In this document: piece after piece, positions 37,604 through 43,474 of the stretch | How positions within the stretch are numbered: position 1 is the first letter of the stretch | How the letters are laid out: each line of letters opens with the position of its first letter | Assembly: GCA_963744275.1 (NCBI GenBank) | Contig: CAVUSX010000029.1 | Coordinates: forward strand, 558,001-622,000 | DNA from: VAZQ01 sp963744275 | GTDB lineage: Bacteria > Pseudomonadota > Alphaproteobacteria > Rhizobiales > Xanthobacteraceae | Direction: 5' to 3' | DNA length: 64,000 nt | Notes under the pieces: generated by a model | Databases searched by the model: none | The model's input: only the letters and a program-made list of their open reading frames with translations | What the model was told of the DNA's origin: nothing | Position numbers and translations under genes: made by a program

Positions 37604-38113
37604 ATGTCCGGCTTGACAAGAAGAATTGAACAGGCCTTTCAAGATGTTCCCAGAGGGAAAATAGGAATCCGTGAAGCCGCCGCTATGGATGCGCGATTGC
37701 ATGAAAGCGGACTTCGTGAGGATAGAATGCGTTACGCTCAAGCCCACGCCGCTGACATCGAAGACAATTGGCAGGACATACCGGATGAAGTTCTGGCCGC
37801 GGATAGTGCCGTGTTCAGCTATCTGGACGATGCAGGGTTCAAATTCGTCATGCCTGCCATTATGCGCTGGAGCTTAAGACCCGCCACCATTGATGAAAAT
37901 AATGTGGCTGAATTTTTCGCCATGAAGCTCCTGCCTAAATCGCGAAAGGCCGATAAGCCAGACACAATGGCACAAAAGTGGAAGCTGACCAAAGAGCAAA
38001 TCATCGTCATTACGGAGTGGTTGGAGGATTTCTTATCGAAGCATAGGCCTTACCCGAGCGCTTTGGTGGCTGCACAACTCGAATGTTGGAAGGAATTGGC
38101 TGATCGAGCCTGA
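37604..38113 (+). CDS. DUF6714-like protein in the tRNA array
   Basis: This 169-residue protein has visibly lower G+C than the chromosome, suggesting foreign origin. The pattern IEQAFQDVP near the N-terminus, DNWQDIPDEVLAADSAVFSYLDDAGFKFVMPAIMRWSLR in the middle and a helical tail resembles DUF6714 proteins, whose function is unknown. ATG 37604 is an acceptable start (MSGLTRRIEQAF). It sits between tRNA-Leu(CAG) and tRNA-Val in the same orientation, so it may be transcribed with the array. The family call is from memory of the pattern and is moderate. Confidence 0.65.
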   Translation: MSGLTRRIEQAFQDVPRGKIGIREAAAMDARLHESGLREDRMRYAQAHAADIEDNWQDIPDEVLAADSAVFSYLDDAGFKFVMPAIMRWSLRPATIDENNVAEFFAMKLLPKSRKADKPDTMAQKWKLTKEQIIVITEWLEDFLSKHRPYPSALVAAQLECWKELADRA

Positions 38114-38172
38114 GGCCTTACCGGCGCCGTTACTTCGTGCGGGTGCGCCGACGCACTCGCTGTGTCCGTGCC

Positions 38173-38236
38173 ATGCCATTCTTGCGAAATCGATAGACGC
38201 AGACGCTTCAAGCGCTGCCGGCGTGCACGAATTCAC
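38173..38236 (+). pseudogene. Possible degenerate tRNA-Leu(CAA) fragment
   Basis: GCGAAATCGATAGACGC matches a class II Leu D-arm and is followed by a TTCAAGC anticodon-loop-like segment. The 3' half is truncated by tRNA-Val. Confidence 0.3.
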
Positions 38237-38313
38237 GCTCCCGTAGCCAAGCGGTCCAAGGCACCTGTTTTACACGCAGGCATTCCTCCGTTCGAATCGG
38301 AGCGGGAGTACCA
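38237..38313 (+). tRNA. tRNA-Val(TAC)
   Basis: Acceptor GCTCCCG/CGGGAGT, anticodon loop TTTACAC on a CCTGT/GCAGG stem, T-arm CTCCG-TTCGAAT-CGGAG, encoded CCA. The structure is canonical. Confidence 0.9.
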
Positions 38314-38326
38314 ACCAACCATCAAA

Positions 38327-38401
38327 GGTAGAGAGCCCGAATGGCGAGGGCCTCGGCCGATAACCGAGTGGCAGAAGGTTCGAATCCTTCCTCTACCACC
38401 A
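38327..38401 (+). tRNA. tRNA-Ile(GAT) with C33
   Basis: Acceptor GGTAGAG/CTCTACC, perfect anticodon stem CTCGG/CCGAG, loop CCGATAA. Position 33 is C instead of the usual U. T-arm GAAGG-TTCGAAT-CCTTC, encoded CCA. Confidence 0.82.
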
Positions 38402-38448
38402 AACAAACGAGGACCATCATGAACGACCCGCTCAAACGCGGGGTCTCC

Positions 38449-38534
38449 GGACCCCGAGCGTACATAGCCCGGATCGGCCGGGCACGGGATTTTTAACCCC
38501 GCCGCAGGAGGTTCGAGCCCTCCGGGGTTCACGG
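38449..38534 (+). tRNA. tRNA-Lys(TTT)-like, with extra 9 nt after the acceptor stem
   Basis: The D-arm GCCC/GGGC, loop TTTTTAA and T-arm GGAGG-TTCGAGC-CCTCC are clear. The 3' acceptor GGGGTTC pairs with GGACCCC at 38449, but nine extra bases separate that strand from position 8. No CCA is encoded and the 3' end abuts the next tRNA. Confidence 0.55.
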
Positions 38535-38608
38535 GCACCTAGCTCAATCGGCAGAGCGGTCAATTCTTAATCGATCAGATCCCGGATCGTGGCCGGGGGT
38601 GCCCACCA
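38533..38608 (+). tRNA. tRNA-Lys(CTT) with unusual T-loop
   Basis: Acceptor GGGCACC/GGTGCCC, D-arm GCTC/GAGC, anticodon loop TTCTTAA on a stem with one mismatch. The T-stem CCCGG/CCGGG carries loop ATCGTGG, with A54 and T58 in place of T54 and A58. CCA is encoded. Confidence 0.8.
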
Positions 38609-38615
38609 CTTTCAC

Positions 38616-38699
38616 GTCCGCGTGGCGGAATCGGCAGACGCATCATCTCGAGAGGGTGACGCCTCGGCGTGCCGGTTCGAAATCCGGCCGCGGACACCA
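38616..38699 (+). tRNA. tRNA-Leu(GAG) with C33
   Basis: Class II with acceptor GTCCGCG/CGCGGAC, D-arm GCG...CGC, perfect anticodon stem TCATC/GGTGA, loop TCGAGAG with C33. The T-loop has one extra base (TTCGAAAT). Encoded CCA. Confidence 0.78.
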
Positions 38700-38702
38700 A
38701 CG

Positions 38703-38777
38703 GCCCTGTTACGCATCGGGTGAGGCGGCTCGACTGTCTATCGAGCGAGACGGGTTCGAGTCCCGTACAGGGCGCCA
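38703..38777 (+). tRNA. tRNA-Asp(GTC)
   Basis: Acceptor GCCCTGT/ACAGGGC, perfect anticodon stem CTCGA/TCGAG, loop CTGTCTA, T-arm ACGGG-TTCGAGT-CCCGT, discriminator G (the Asp identity base), encoded CCA. Confidence 0.9.
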
Positions 38778-38783
38778 ATTCAA

Positions 38784-38860
38784 CAGGGTGTAGCTCAGTC
38801 TGGTAGAGCCCTCGGCCCGGAACCGAGAGGTCGCAGGATCGAAGCCTGCCACCCTGACCA
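38784..38860 (+). tRNA. tRNA-Pro(CGG) with C33 and A54
   Basis: Acceptor CAGGGTG/CACCCTG with C1-G72 as in bacterial Pro tRNAs, anticodon stem CTCGG/CCGAG, loop CCCGGAA with C33, T-loop ATCGAAG with A54. Encoded CCA. Confidence 0.85.
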
Positions 38861-38920
38861 ATCGCGCGCCCGCGGCCACAGAGCCCGGGCGCACCCCATC
38901 GCAAACCAGGAGACGGTGTC

Positions 38921-39457
38921 ATGCGCACGCATCCGGCGTTGGTGCTCAACGCCGACTTCCAGCCGCTGAGCTACTTCCCGCTGTCGCTGCTGCGCTGGGA
39001 CCGCGCCGTCAAGGCGGTGGTCGAGGCGACGCACGCGGTAGTCGAGGAATACGACACGGTCGTGCGCAGCCCCTCGACCGTCATGCGGCTGCCCTCGGTG
39101 CTGGCGCTGCGCAAGTATCATCCGGTGCCCAAGCGCGTCGCGTTCACGCGCTTCAACGTGTTCCTGCGCGACCGCTTCCGCTGCCAGTATTGCGGGCAGG
39201 AGCACGCCAGCGCCGATCTCACCTTCGACCATGTGATCCCGAAGTGCCGCGGCGGCCCGACCTCCTGGGACAACGTGGTCGCGGCCTGCCCGACGTGCAA
39301 TGCGCGCAAGGACAGCTCGACGGCCATGAAGCCGCTGCGCTCGCCGCGGGCCCCGACGTCGCGCGAGCTCTTGGCGGCGAAGCGGGCATTTCCGCCGAAC
39401 TACCTGCACGAGACCTGGCGCGACTATCTGTATTGGGACACGGCGCTCGAGCAGTGA
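38921..39457 (+). CDS. HNH endonuclease
   Basis: This is an HNH-family nuclease of about 178 residues. The zinc ribbon cysteines are in CQYCG (88, 91) and CPTC (123, 126), enclosing the catalytic FDHVIPKCRGG (His104) and TSWDNVV (Asn118). The N-terminus MRTHPALVLNADFQPLSYFPLSLLRW matches a family widespread in alphaproteobacteria that is usually annotated only as HNH endonuclease. Here it lies inside the tRNA array, between tRNA-Pro and tRNA-Arg(CCG), in the same orientation, with about 60 and 40 bp gaps. A role in mobility of the array or in nucleic-acid defence is possible but unproven. The gene is intact. Confidence 0.92.
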   Translation: MRTHPALVLNADFQPLSYFPLSLLRWDRAVKAVVEATHAVVEEYDTVVRSPSTVMRLPSVLALRKYHPVPKRVAFTRFNVFLRDRFRCQYCGQEHASADLTFDHVIPKCRGGPTSWDNVVAACPTCNARKDSSTAMKPLRSPRAPTSRELLAAKRAFPPNYLHETWRDYLYWDTALEQ

Positions 39458-39495
39458 GATGGCCGGCGGCGCGCGCAGATGCGCCGCCGGCACCC

Positions 39496-39571
39496 CGTCA
39501 CGTAGCTCAACGGACAGAGCACCGCTCTCCGAAGGCGAAGGCTGCAGGTTCGAATCCCGCCGTGACGACCA
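39496..39571 (+). tRNA. tRNA-Arg(CCG)
   Basis: Acceptor CGTCACG/CGTGACG, D-arm GCTC/GAGC, loop CTCCGAA, T-arm GCAGG-TTCGAAT-CCCGC with one mismatch. The anticodon stem has one outer mismatch. Encoded CCA. Confidence 0.85.
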
Positions 39572-39576
39572 GATCT

Positions 39577-39695
39577 GGATGGTGAACCGGCCGGGTGGCC
39601 GGCGCGGTTTTGAAAACCGATGGTGCCGCGGGCCTCAATGCCTCAGCGGCATGGGCGTTCAAGATTTGGGCTTCGAGTGCGCCCGCCATCCGCCA
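39577..39695 (+). tRNA. tRNA-Ser(TGA), oversized (119 nt)
   Basis: The acceptor can form 8 bp, GGATGGTG/CGCCATCC. The D-arm is a 6-bp CCGGCC/GGCCGG stem with a 4-nt loop, as in tRNA-Sec. The anticodon loop TTTGAAA gives TGA. The variable and T regions hold extra sequence: a 16-nt variable loop and, by one pairing, a 22-nt T-loop between GGGCG and CGCCC. Discriminator G and CCA are present. Confidence 0.6.
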
Positions 39696-39707
39696 AATGC
39701 AGGAAAT

Positions 39708-39794
39708 GGAAGGTCGACCGGCCGGGAGGCCGGCATCCGTCGGAAGCGGATTGGATGCGCGAGCATTGCGGATCAAGACCGCGGCCTTCCGCCA
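39708..39794 (+). tRNA. tRNA-Ser(GGA), 8/4-like, with C33 and A54
   Basis: Acceptor of 8 bp GGAAGGTC/GGCCTTCC, D-stem CCGGCC/GGCCGG with GGGA loop, anticodon stem ATCCG/CGGAT, loop TCGGAAG (C33), variable hairpin ATGC-GCGA-GCAT, T-stem GCGG/CCGC with loop ATCAAGA, discriminator G, CCA. Confidence 0.8.
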
Positions 39795-39795
39795 T

Positions 39796-39882
39796 GGAGA
39801 GTCAATCAGGGCGGCCCCTGATCCCCGTCCGAAGCGGGTGAGTGGCGCAAGCCATGGCGATCGACACGTCGGCTCTCCTCCA
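39796..39882 (+). tRNA. tRNA-Ser(CGA), 8/4-like, with C33 and A54
   Basis: Acceptor of 8 bp GGAGAGTC/GGCTCTCC, D-stem ATCAGGG/CCCTGAT with CGGC loop, loop TCCGAAG (C33), variable hairpin TGGC-GCAA-GCCA, T-stem GGCG/CGTC with loop ATCGACA. The discriminator is T. It begins one base after the previous tRNA. Confidence 0.78.
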
Positions 39883-39905
39883 ATTCCCCGCCGGCCGCGG
39901 ACGCA

Positions 39906-40751
39906 TCACGCAATTTTTTGCAGGGAGGTCCGGGACCCAGGCAGTCTCATAAGCTGCTCGAGGCGGATTCGACTTCCGCCCCTGCGACCAAGATCGGGCA
40001 GGCTGGGCACTGGTGAGCCCAACGCTCTGTAAAAGCGCCGTTCATTCTGAGGTGGTTCGAATCCATCCCTGCCCACCATCATCAAATAGCGCAGCCGGTC
40101 TAACCCGCTTTGCCGCCCTTCAGCAGACCAACCAGCGGGTTCGGCGTCAGGCGGGGCGATCCGCCGCAAAGTATTGGTGTCACGGTGGTCGAACGGCGGC
40201 GTGTTGCCGCGGACCGCCAAATCCGTGCGCGTCACATAGGTCCAGCTGTCGTCGCCGTTGAAGGTGATGTCGATGCGGTAATAGTCGGTGCGAAACGCCG
40301 CCTCGAGGAAGGTGGTCGAGCAAATCCCGAAGCGGGTATCGCCGCGCCGCGCCTCCACCGAGATGCGCTTGTCGTCCGGCCCCGCCGTGCCGCCCGCCAG
40401 CACCACCTGACCGCGCGGAATGGCGATGGTCTGCATGATCAGCCCGGTGGCCGGTTCCCACAGCCAATAGCCGACCTGATCGTGGAAGGTGATGGCTTCC
40501 TCCGGTGTGTTGATATGGATGTGGTAGCGCAGCCCATAGAGGAGCTGGGGGCCGTTGGTCTGCGCGTCGATCGGCTCCATCCGGATATGTTCCCGAAACA
40601 GGCGCCGTTCGGGGCCTTGCGCCTTGGGGTTGATGTCCACCCCCTGATCGGACTGCCATACACCGGCCAACCGCCGCAGCGGGCCCAGATTGGCCAGCGT
40701 GTCGGGCGAGGGCTCTGGTTCAGTGAAGATGTCGTCGGGGATATTCGGCAT
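39906..40751 (-). CDS. Nitrobindin/FABP-like heme-binding beta-barrel protein, 3' end antisense to tRNAs
   Basis: This looks like a small beta-barrel of the nitrobindin/THAP4-like FABP family, which can bind heme. The core is LGPLRRLAGVWQSDQGVDIN, YHIHINTPEEAITFHDQVGYWLWEPATGLIMQT, RRGDTRFGICSTTFLEAAFRTDYYRIDI and the usual ending HRDTNTLRRI. ATG 40751 follows GAGGAG. After the domain end (about 40130) the frame stays open for about 75 codons to 39906, running antisense through tRNA-Tyr and into tRNA-Met. That tail is probably not native, so the original stop may have been lost when the array grew. It is the only gene on the minus strand within the array. Confidence 0.78.
   Translation of the reverse strand: MPNIPDDIFTEPEPSPDTLANLGPLRRLAGVWQSDQGVDINPKAQGPERRLFREHIRMEPIDAQTNGPQLLYGLRYHIHINTPEEAITFHDQVGYWLWEPATGLIMQTIAIPRGQVVLAGGTAGPDDKRISVEARRGDTRFGICSTTFLEAAFRTDYYRIDITFNGDDSWTYVTRTDLAVRGNTPPFDHRDTNTLRRIAPPDAEPAGWSAEGRQSGLDRLRYLMMVGRDGFEPPQNERRFYRALGSPVPSLPDLGRRGGSRIRLEQLMRLPGSRTSLQKIA
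39919..39990 (+). tRNA. tRNA-Met(CAT) with shortened D-arm
   Basis: Anticodon stem GCAGT/GCTGC, loop CTCATAA, T-arm GCGGA-TTCGACT-TCCGC, acceptor TGCAGGG/CCCTGCG with a T-G first pair, encoded CCA. Only 15 nt separate the acceptor and anticodon stems, about four fewer than usual. It lacks the GGG/CCC anticodon stem of initiators. Confidence 0.75.
39996..40078 (+). tRNA. tRNA-Tyr(GTA)
   Basis: Class II with acceptor GGGCAGG/CCTGCCC, D-arm GGGC/GCCC, loop CTGTAAA, 13-nt variable arm, T-arm GGTGG-TTCGAAT-CCATC, encoded CCA. Confidence 0.85.
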
Positions 40752-40820
40752 GGGCTCCTCATGTGGCGCGCTCGCCCGAGAATGCGCGTGCGCCCTTGCG
40801 ATGACAAGCAACTCCAGCTC

Positions 40821-40895
40821 GCACAAGTAGCTCAGCGGTAGAGCGGCGCGTTGAAGGCGCGCGCGTCGGTGGTTCGATCCCATCCTTGTGCACCA
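40821..40895 (+). tRNA. tRNA-Phe(GAA)
   Basis: Acceptor GCACAAG/CTTGTGC, D-arm GCTC/GAGC, anticodon stem GCGCG/CGCGC, loop TTGAAGG, T-arm GGTGG-TTCGATC-CCATC, encoded CCA. Canonical. Confidence 0.92.
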
Positions 40896-40899
40896 TTTC

Positions 40900-40975
<76 letters not shown>

Positions 40976-40992
40976 AATTCAGCGACAAATAT

Positions 40993-41068
40993 TCCCGTCG
41001 AGCCATCTCGGTGAGGGCTGCCGGCTGTTAACCGGCGAAGGCAGGTTCGAAACCTGCGGCGGGAGCCA
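40993..41068 (+). tRNA. tRNA-Asn(GTT)
   Basis: Acceptor TCCCGTC/GGCGGGA, anticodon stem GCCGG/CCGGC, loop CTGTTAA, T-arm GCAGG-TTCGAAA-CCTGC, discriminator G, encoded CCA. Confidence 0.92.
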
Positions 41069-41073
41069 AGCGC

Positions 41074-41149
41074 GCCTCTGTCTTCTAATCGGCCAGGAAT
41101 CCGCCCTCTCAAGGCGGCAACGCGGGTTCGAATCCCGCCGGAGGCGCCA
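41074..41149 (+). tRNA. tRNA-Glu(CTC)
   Basis: Acceptor GCCTCTG/CGGAGGC, typical Glu D-region TCTTCTAATCGGCCAGGA, anticodon stem CCGCC/GGCGG, loop CTCTCAA, T-arm GCGGG-TTCGAAT-CCCGC, discriminator G, encoded CCA. Confidence 0.9.
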
Positions 41150-41151
41150 AT

Positions 41152-41227
41152 CCCCACGTAGCTCAACCGGATGAGCACGACATTACGAATGTCGAGGATG
41201 CAGGTTCGAGTCCTGTCGTGGGGTCCA
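41152..41227 (+). tRNA. tRNA-Arg(ACG)
   Basis: Acceptor CCCCACG/CGTGGGG, perfect anticodon stem CGACA/TGTCG, loop TTACGAA, T-arm GCAGG-TTCGAGT-CCTGT, encoded CCA. A34 would need editing to inosine for full decoding. Confidence 0.92.
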
Positions 41228-41241
41228 ATCCGGCTATTCGA

Positions 41242-41317
41242 TGCCGCTTAGCTCAGTCGGTAGAGCGTCGCTCTCTGAAAGCGAAGGTCCGCGGTTCGAG
41301 GCCGCGAGCGGCTGCCA
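41242..41317 (+). tRNA. tRNA-Gln(CTG)
   Basis: Perfect anticodon stem TCGCT/AGCGA, loop CTCTGAA, T-arm CGCGG-TTCGAGG-CCGCG, discriminator G, CCA. The first acceptor pair is T-T, consistent with the weak 1-72 pair of Gln tRNAs. Confidence 0.85.
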
Positions 41318-41322
41318 TTTTC

Positions 41323-41396
41323 GACCAGATGACCGAATGGTGAGGTGGCGCGCCGCAACCGCGCTCATGTCGGTTCGATTCCGGCTCTGGTCTCCA
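41323..41396 (+). tRNA. tRNA-Cys(GCA) with C33
   Basis: Acceptor GACCAGA/TCTGGTC, anticodon stem GCGCG/CGCGC, loop CCGCAAC with C33, T-arm GTCGG-TTCGATT-CCGGC, discriminator T (the Cys identity base), encoded CCA. Confidence 0.85.
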
Positions 41397-41407
41397 TGCT
41401 CTGACAT

Positions 41408-41541
41408 GCTCTCGTGGCGCGAATGGACAGGCCACCGTCTTAGCATCTGGCGTTGTCGCATTTTCGGACGGAAAACCGGATGCCACTTTTCCTGAAAATG
41501 CTCCGAACGGATGCACGCAGGTTCGAATCCTGCCGAGAGCA
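41408..41541 (+). tRNA. tRNA-Leu(TAG)-like gene interrupted by a dispersed repeat
   Basis: The halves GCTCTCGTGGCGCG... (41408) and ...GCAGGTTCGAATCCTGC with acceptor CGAGAGC (ending 41541) pair correctly. Between them, in the variable-arm position, lies the repeat copy at 41458-41502. The CTTAGCA anticodon loop suggests Leu(TAG) but the anticodon stem is poor. No CCA follows. Confidence 0.5.
41458..41502. repeat. Dispersed GCATTTTCGGACGGAAAACC repeat (copy 2), inside a tRNA gene
   Basis: It matches 9430-9476 at about 90 percent by eye (GCATTTTCGGACGGAAAACCGG, then CCACTTTTCC and GAAAATGCTC). It interrupts the tRNA-Leu(TAG)-like gene. Confidence 0.8.
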
Positions 41542-41556
41542 TCGATCATCAAATAC

Positions 41557-41643
41557 GGAGAGTTGGCCGAGCGGCAAGGCATCGCGGTGCTAACGCGACG
41601 AGACCTTCGGGTCGGGCAGGTTCGACTCCTGCACTCTCCGCCA
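41557..41643 (+). tRNA. tRNA-Ser(GCT)
   Basis: Canonical class II: acceptor GGAGAGT/ACTCTCC, anticodon stem TCGCG/CGCGA, loop GTGCTAA, variable arm with CGAGACC...GGTCG, T-arm GCAGG-TTCGACT-CCTGC, discriminator G, CCA. Confidence 0.9.
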
Positions 41644-41649
41644 CTTCCT

Positions 41650-41724
41650 GCGGGTCTGGTATAGAAGGATGTGCCTCGGTCTTCCAAACCGAAGAGGCGA
41701 GATCGTTACTCGCGGCCCGCTCCA
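41650..41724 (+). tRNA. tRNA-Gly(TCC) with unusual T-loop
   Basis: Acceptor GCGGGTC/GGCCCGC, anticodon stem TCGGT/ACCGA, loop CTTCCAA. T-stem GCGAG/CTCGC carries loop ATCGTTA, with A54 and T58 swapped. Discriminator T, CCA. Confidence 0.85.
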
Positions 41725-41728
41725 ATTC

Positions 41729-41803
41729 GCCCCGTTAGTTTACCGGCTAGAATCTCGGTCCTTCAAACCGAAGGAGCGGGCTCGACACCCGCACGGGGCT
41801 CCA
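41729..41803 (+). tRNA. tRNA-Glu(TTC) with C33
   Basis: Acceptor GCCCCGT/ACGGGGC, anticodon stem TCGGT/ACCGA, loop CCTTCAA with C33, T-arm GCGGG-CTCGACA-CCCGC with C54, discriminator T, CCA. Confidence 0.82.
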
Positions 41804-41807
41804 ATCT

Positions 41808-41899
41808 GCCGGGATGCGGGAGTGGCCCAACCGACCCGCCTTTGAAGCGGAGGTCGGCGCGCGAGCGCCGCGCACGTTCAAATCGTGCTCCCGGTGCCA
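41808..41899 (+). tRNA. tRNA with anticodon TTG (Gln) but class II variable arm
   Basis: Acceptor GCCGGGA/TCCCGGT (G-T first pair), D-arm CGG/CCG with a Ser/Leu-like loop, loop CTTTGAA giving TTG, and a long variable arm with a 5-bp GGCGC/GCGCC stem. T-arm GCACG-TTCAAAT-CGTGC, discriminator G, CCA. G73 and the weak first pair fit Gln, but the variable arm does not. Confidence 0.65.
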
Positions 41900-41919
41900 T
41901 ATTCCTGATTGGTACCAAT

Positions 41920-41995
41920 ACCGGTGTAGCTCAGCGGCAGAGCGGCGGTCTCCAAAACCGCGTCGGCGTGGGTTCGATCCCTACCACCGGTGCCA
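41920..41995 (+). tRNA. tRNA-Trp(CCA)
   Basis: Acceptor ACCGGTG/CACCGGT, D-arm GCTC/GAGC, anticodon stem GCGG(T)/(A)CCGC, loop CTCCAAA, T-arm GTGGG-TTCGATC-CCTAC, discriminator G, CCA. It is the last tRNA before rtcB. Confidence 0.92.
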
Positions 41996-42098
41996 ATTCG
42001 CCTGGACGTCACCTCGGCTCTTGCATGACGATCGCCGCACCGGCCCTAACCGGCTGCGGCAATTGCGTCTAAAACGGAAAACAAACAGGAGGCCTGCA

Positions 42099-43444
42099 AT
42101 GCGACGCCCTGATCCCTATGAAGCCCGCGCCCGGGAGCTCGCGATCGCCGCCGGCCTCGATCCGGATGCCGGATCGAGCGGCCCGGGCAGCGCTCGATGC
42201 CGGCCTGGTGCACGTTCCGCGACGCGGCCCGCGCCGAGCACATGGCGCGCGAGGCCGAGGCGGCGGCGGCGCAGATCGCCACCATCGCGCCGCAGGCGGC
42301 GCAATTCCAGGACAGTCCGCTCGAGATTTTCGGCGAGCACGACGAGGCGACCATCGCCCAGATGCGCAATTGCATGGGGGTCGGCAACGTCGTCGCCGGC
42401 GTGATCTGCGCCGACGGTCATCTCGGCTACGCGCAGCCGGTCGGCGGGGTCATCGCCTACGAGAAGCAGATCAGCATCTCCGGCGTCGGCTTCGACATCG
42501 GCTGCGGCAACATGGCGGTGCGGCTGGATACGCCATACGAGGCGATCGCCGACAAAGTCGGCGTCCTCATCAAGGATGTGGCCCGCGTGATCTCGTTCGG
42601 CATCGGCCGCAGCAACGAGGAGCGGGTCGAGCATGCGCTGTTCGACGACGGCGAGGCCTGGAAGGGATCCGACATGGAGGCGTATCGGCAGAAGGCGGTC
42701 GCGCAACTCGGCACCGTCGGCTCCGGCAACCACTACGTCGATCTGATGCGGGACGAAGCCGGCCTGGTCTGGATCGGGGTGCATTTCGGCAGCCGCGGCC
42801 TCGGTCACACCAGCGCCACCCGCTATCTCAAGGCGGCCGGCGGCAAGGACGGCATGCACGTGCCGCCGGCCGTGATCGATGAGGACAGCGAGCTCGGCCG
42901 CCGCTACATCGCGGCCATGGAGCTGGCCGGACGCTACTCCTATGCGGGCCGCGAATGGGTGGTCGAGCGCGTGCGCAAGATCGTCGGCGGCGCCGTCACC
43001 GACATGGTGCACAATCATCACAACTATGCCTGGCGCGAGACCCATGGCGGCCGCGACCTGTGGGTCGTGCGCAAGGGCGCGACGCCCGCATTCCCGGGCC
43101 AGCGCGGATTCGTCGGCGGCTCGATGGGGGATGACGCCGTGATCATCGAGGGCGTCGACAGTGCGCAGGCGCGCGCGTCGCTGTACTCGACCGTGCACGG
43201 GGCCGGCCGTTTGTTCGGCCGCAAGGAAGCCAAGCGCCGGTTCACCAAAGCCGAAATGGATGCCTGGCTGCAGCAGCGCGGCGTGACGCTGGTCGGCGCC
43301 GATCTGGACGAAAGCCCGATGGCCTATCGTCGCCTGCCGGAGGTGCTGGCGCAGCATGCCGGAACCATCCGGGTGCTGCACACCCTGCGGCCATTCGCGG
43401 TCGCGATGGCGGGTGCCGGCGAGTTCGATCCGTTCAAGGATTGA
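42099..43444 (+). CDS. rtcB: RNA ligase RtcB, one frameshift
   Basis: RtcB joins RNA 2',3'-cyclic phosphate ends to 5'-OH ends using GTP and manganese, as in tRNA repair or splicing. The family motifs are ADGHLGYAQPVGGV, GVGFDIGCGNMAV (metal Cys), VGSGNHYVDL, GVHFGSRGLGH, VHNHHNYAW and STVHGAGR, whose His accepts GMP. ATG 42099 follows AGGAGG and gives MRRPDPYEARARELAIAAGLDPD. At about 42170 one base is missing; restoring a C gives DPDARIERPGQRSMPAWCTF, matching the family. It starts about 100 bp after tRNA-Trp, in the same direction as the array, so joint transcription is plausible. The combination suggests that RtcB maintains array tRNAs. Confidence 0.93.
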
Positions 43445-43474
43445 GCCGCGAAATCCCCGCGGCGTTCGCCTTTA

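Noticed and set aside
38173..38236. A selenocysteine or opal-type anticodon (TCA) reading of the Leu-like fragment
   Set aside because: The TCA reading needs a different stem register; the D-arm is Leu-type and the gene is truncated. No SelA, SelB or SECIS is seen.
38420..38497. Tiny ORF MNDPLKRGVSGPRAYIAR overlapping tRNA-Lys(TTT)
   Set aside because: It has a weak ribosome site but overlaps tRNA structure, and there is no sign of conservation.
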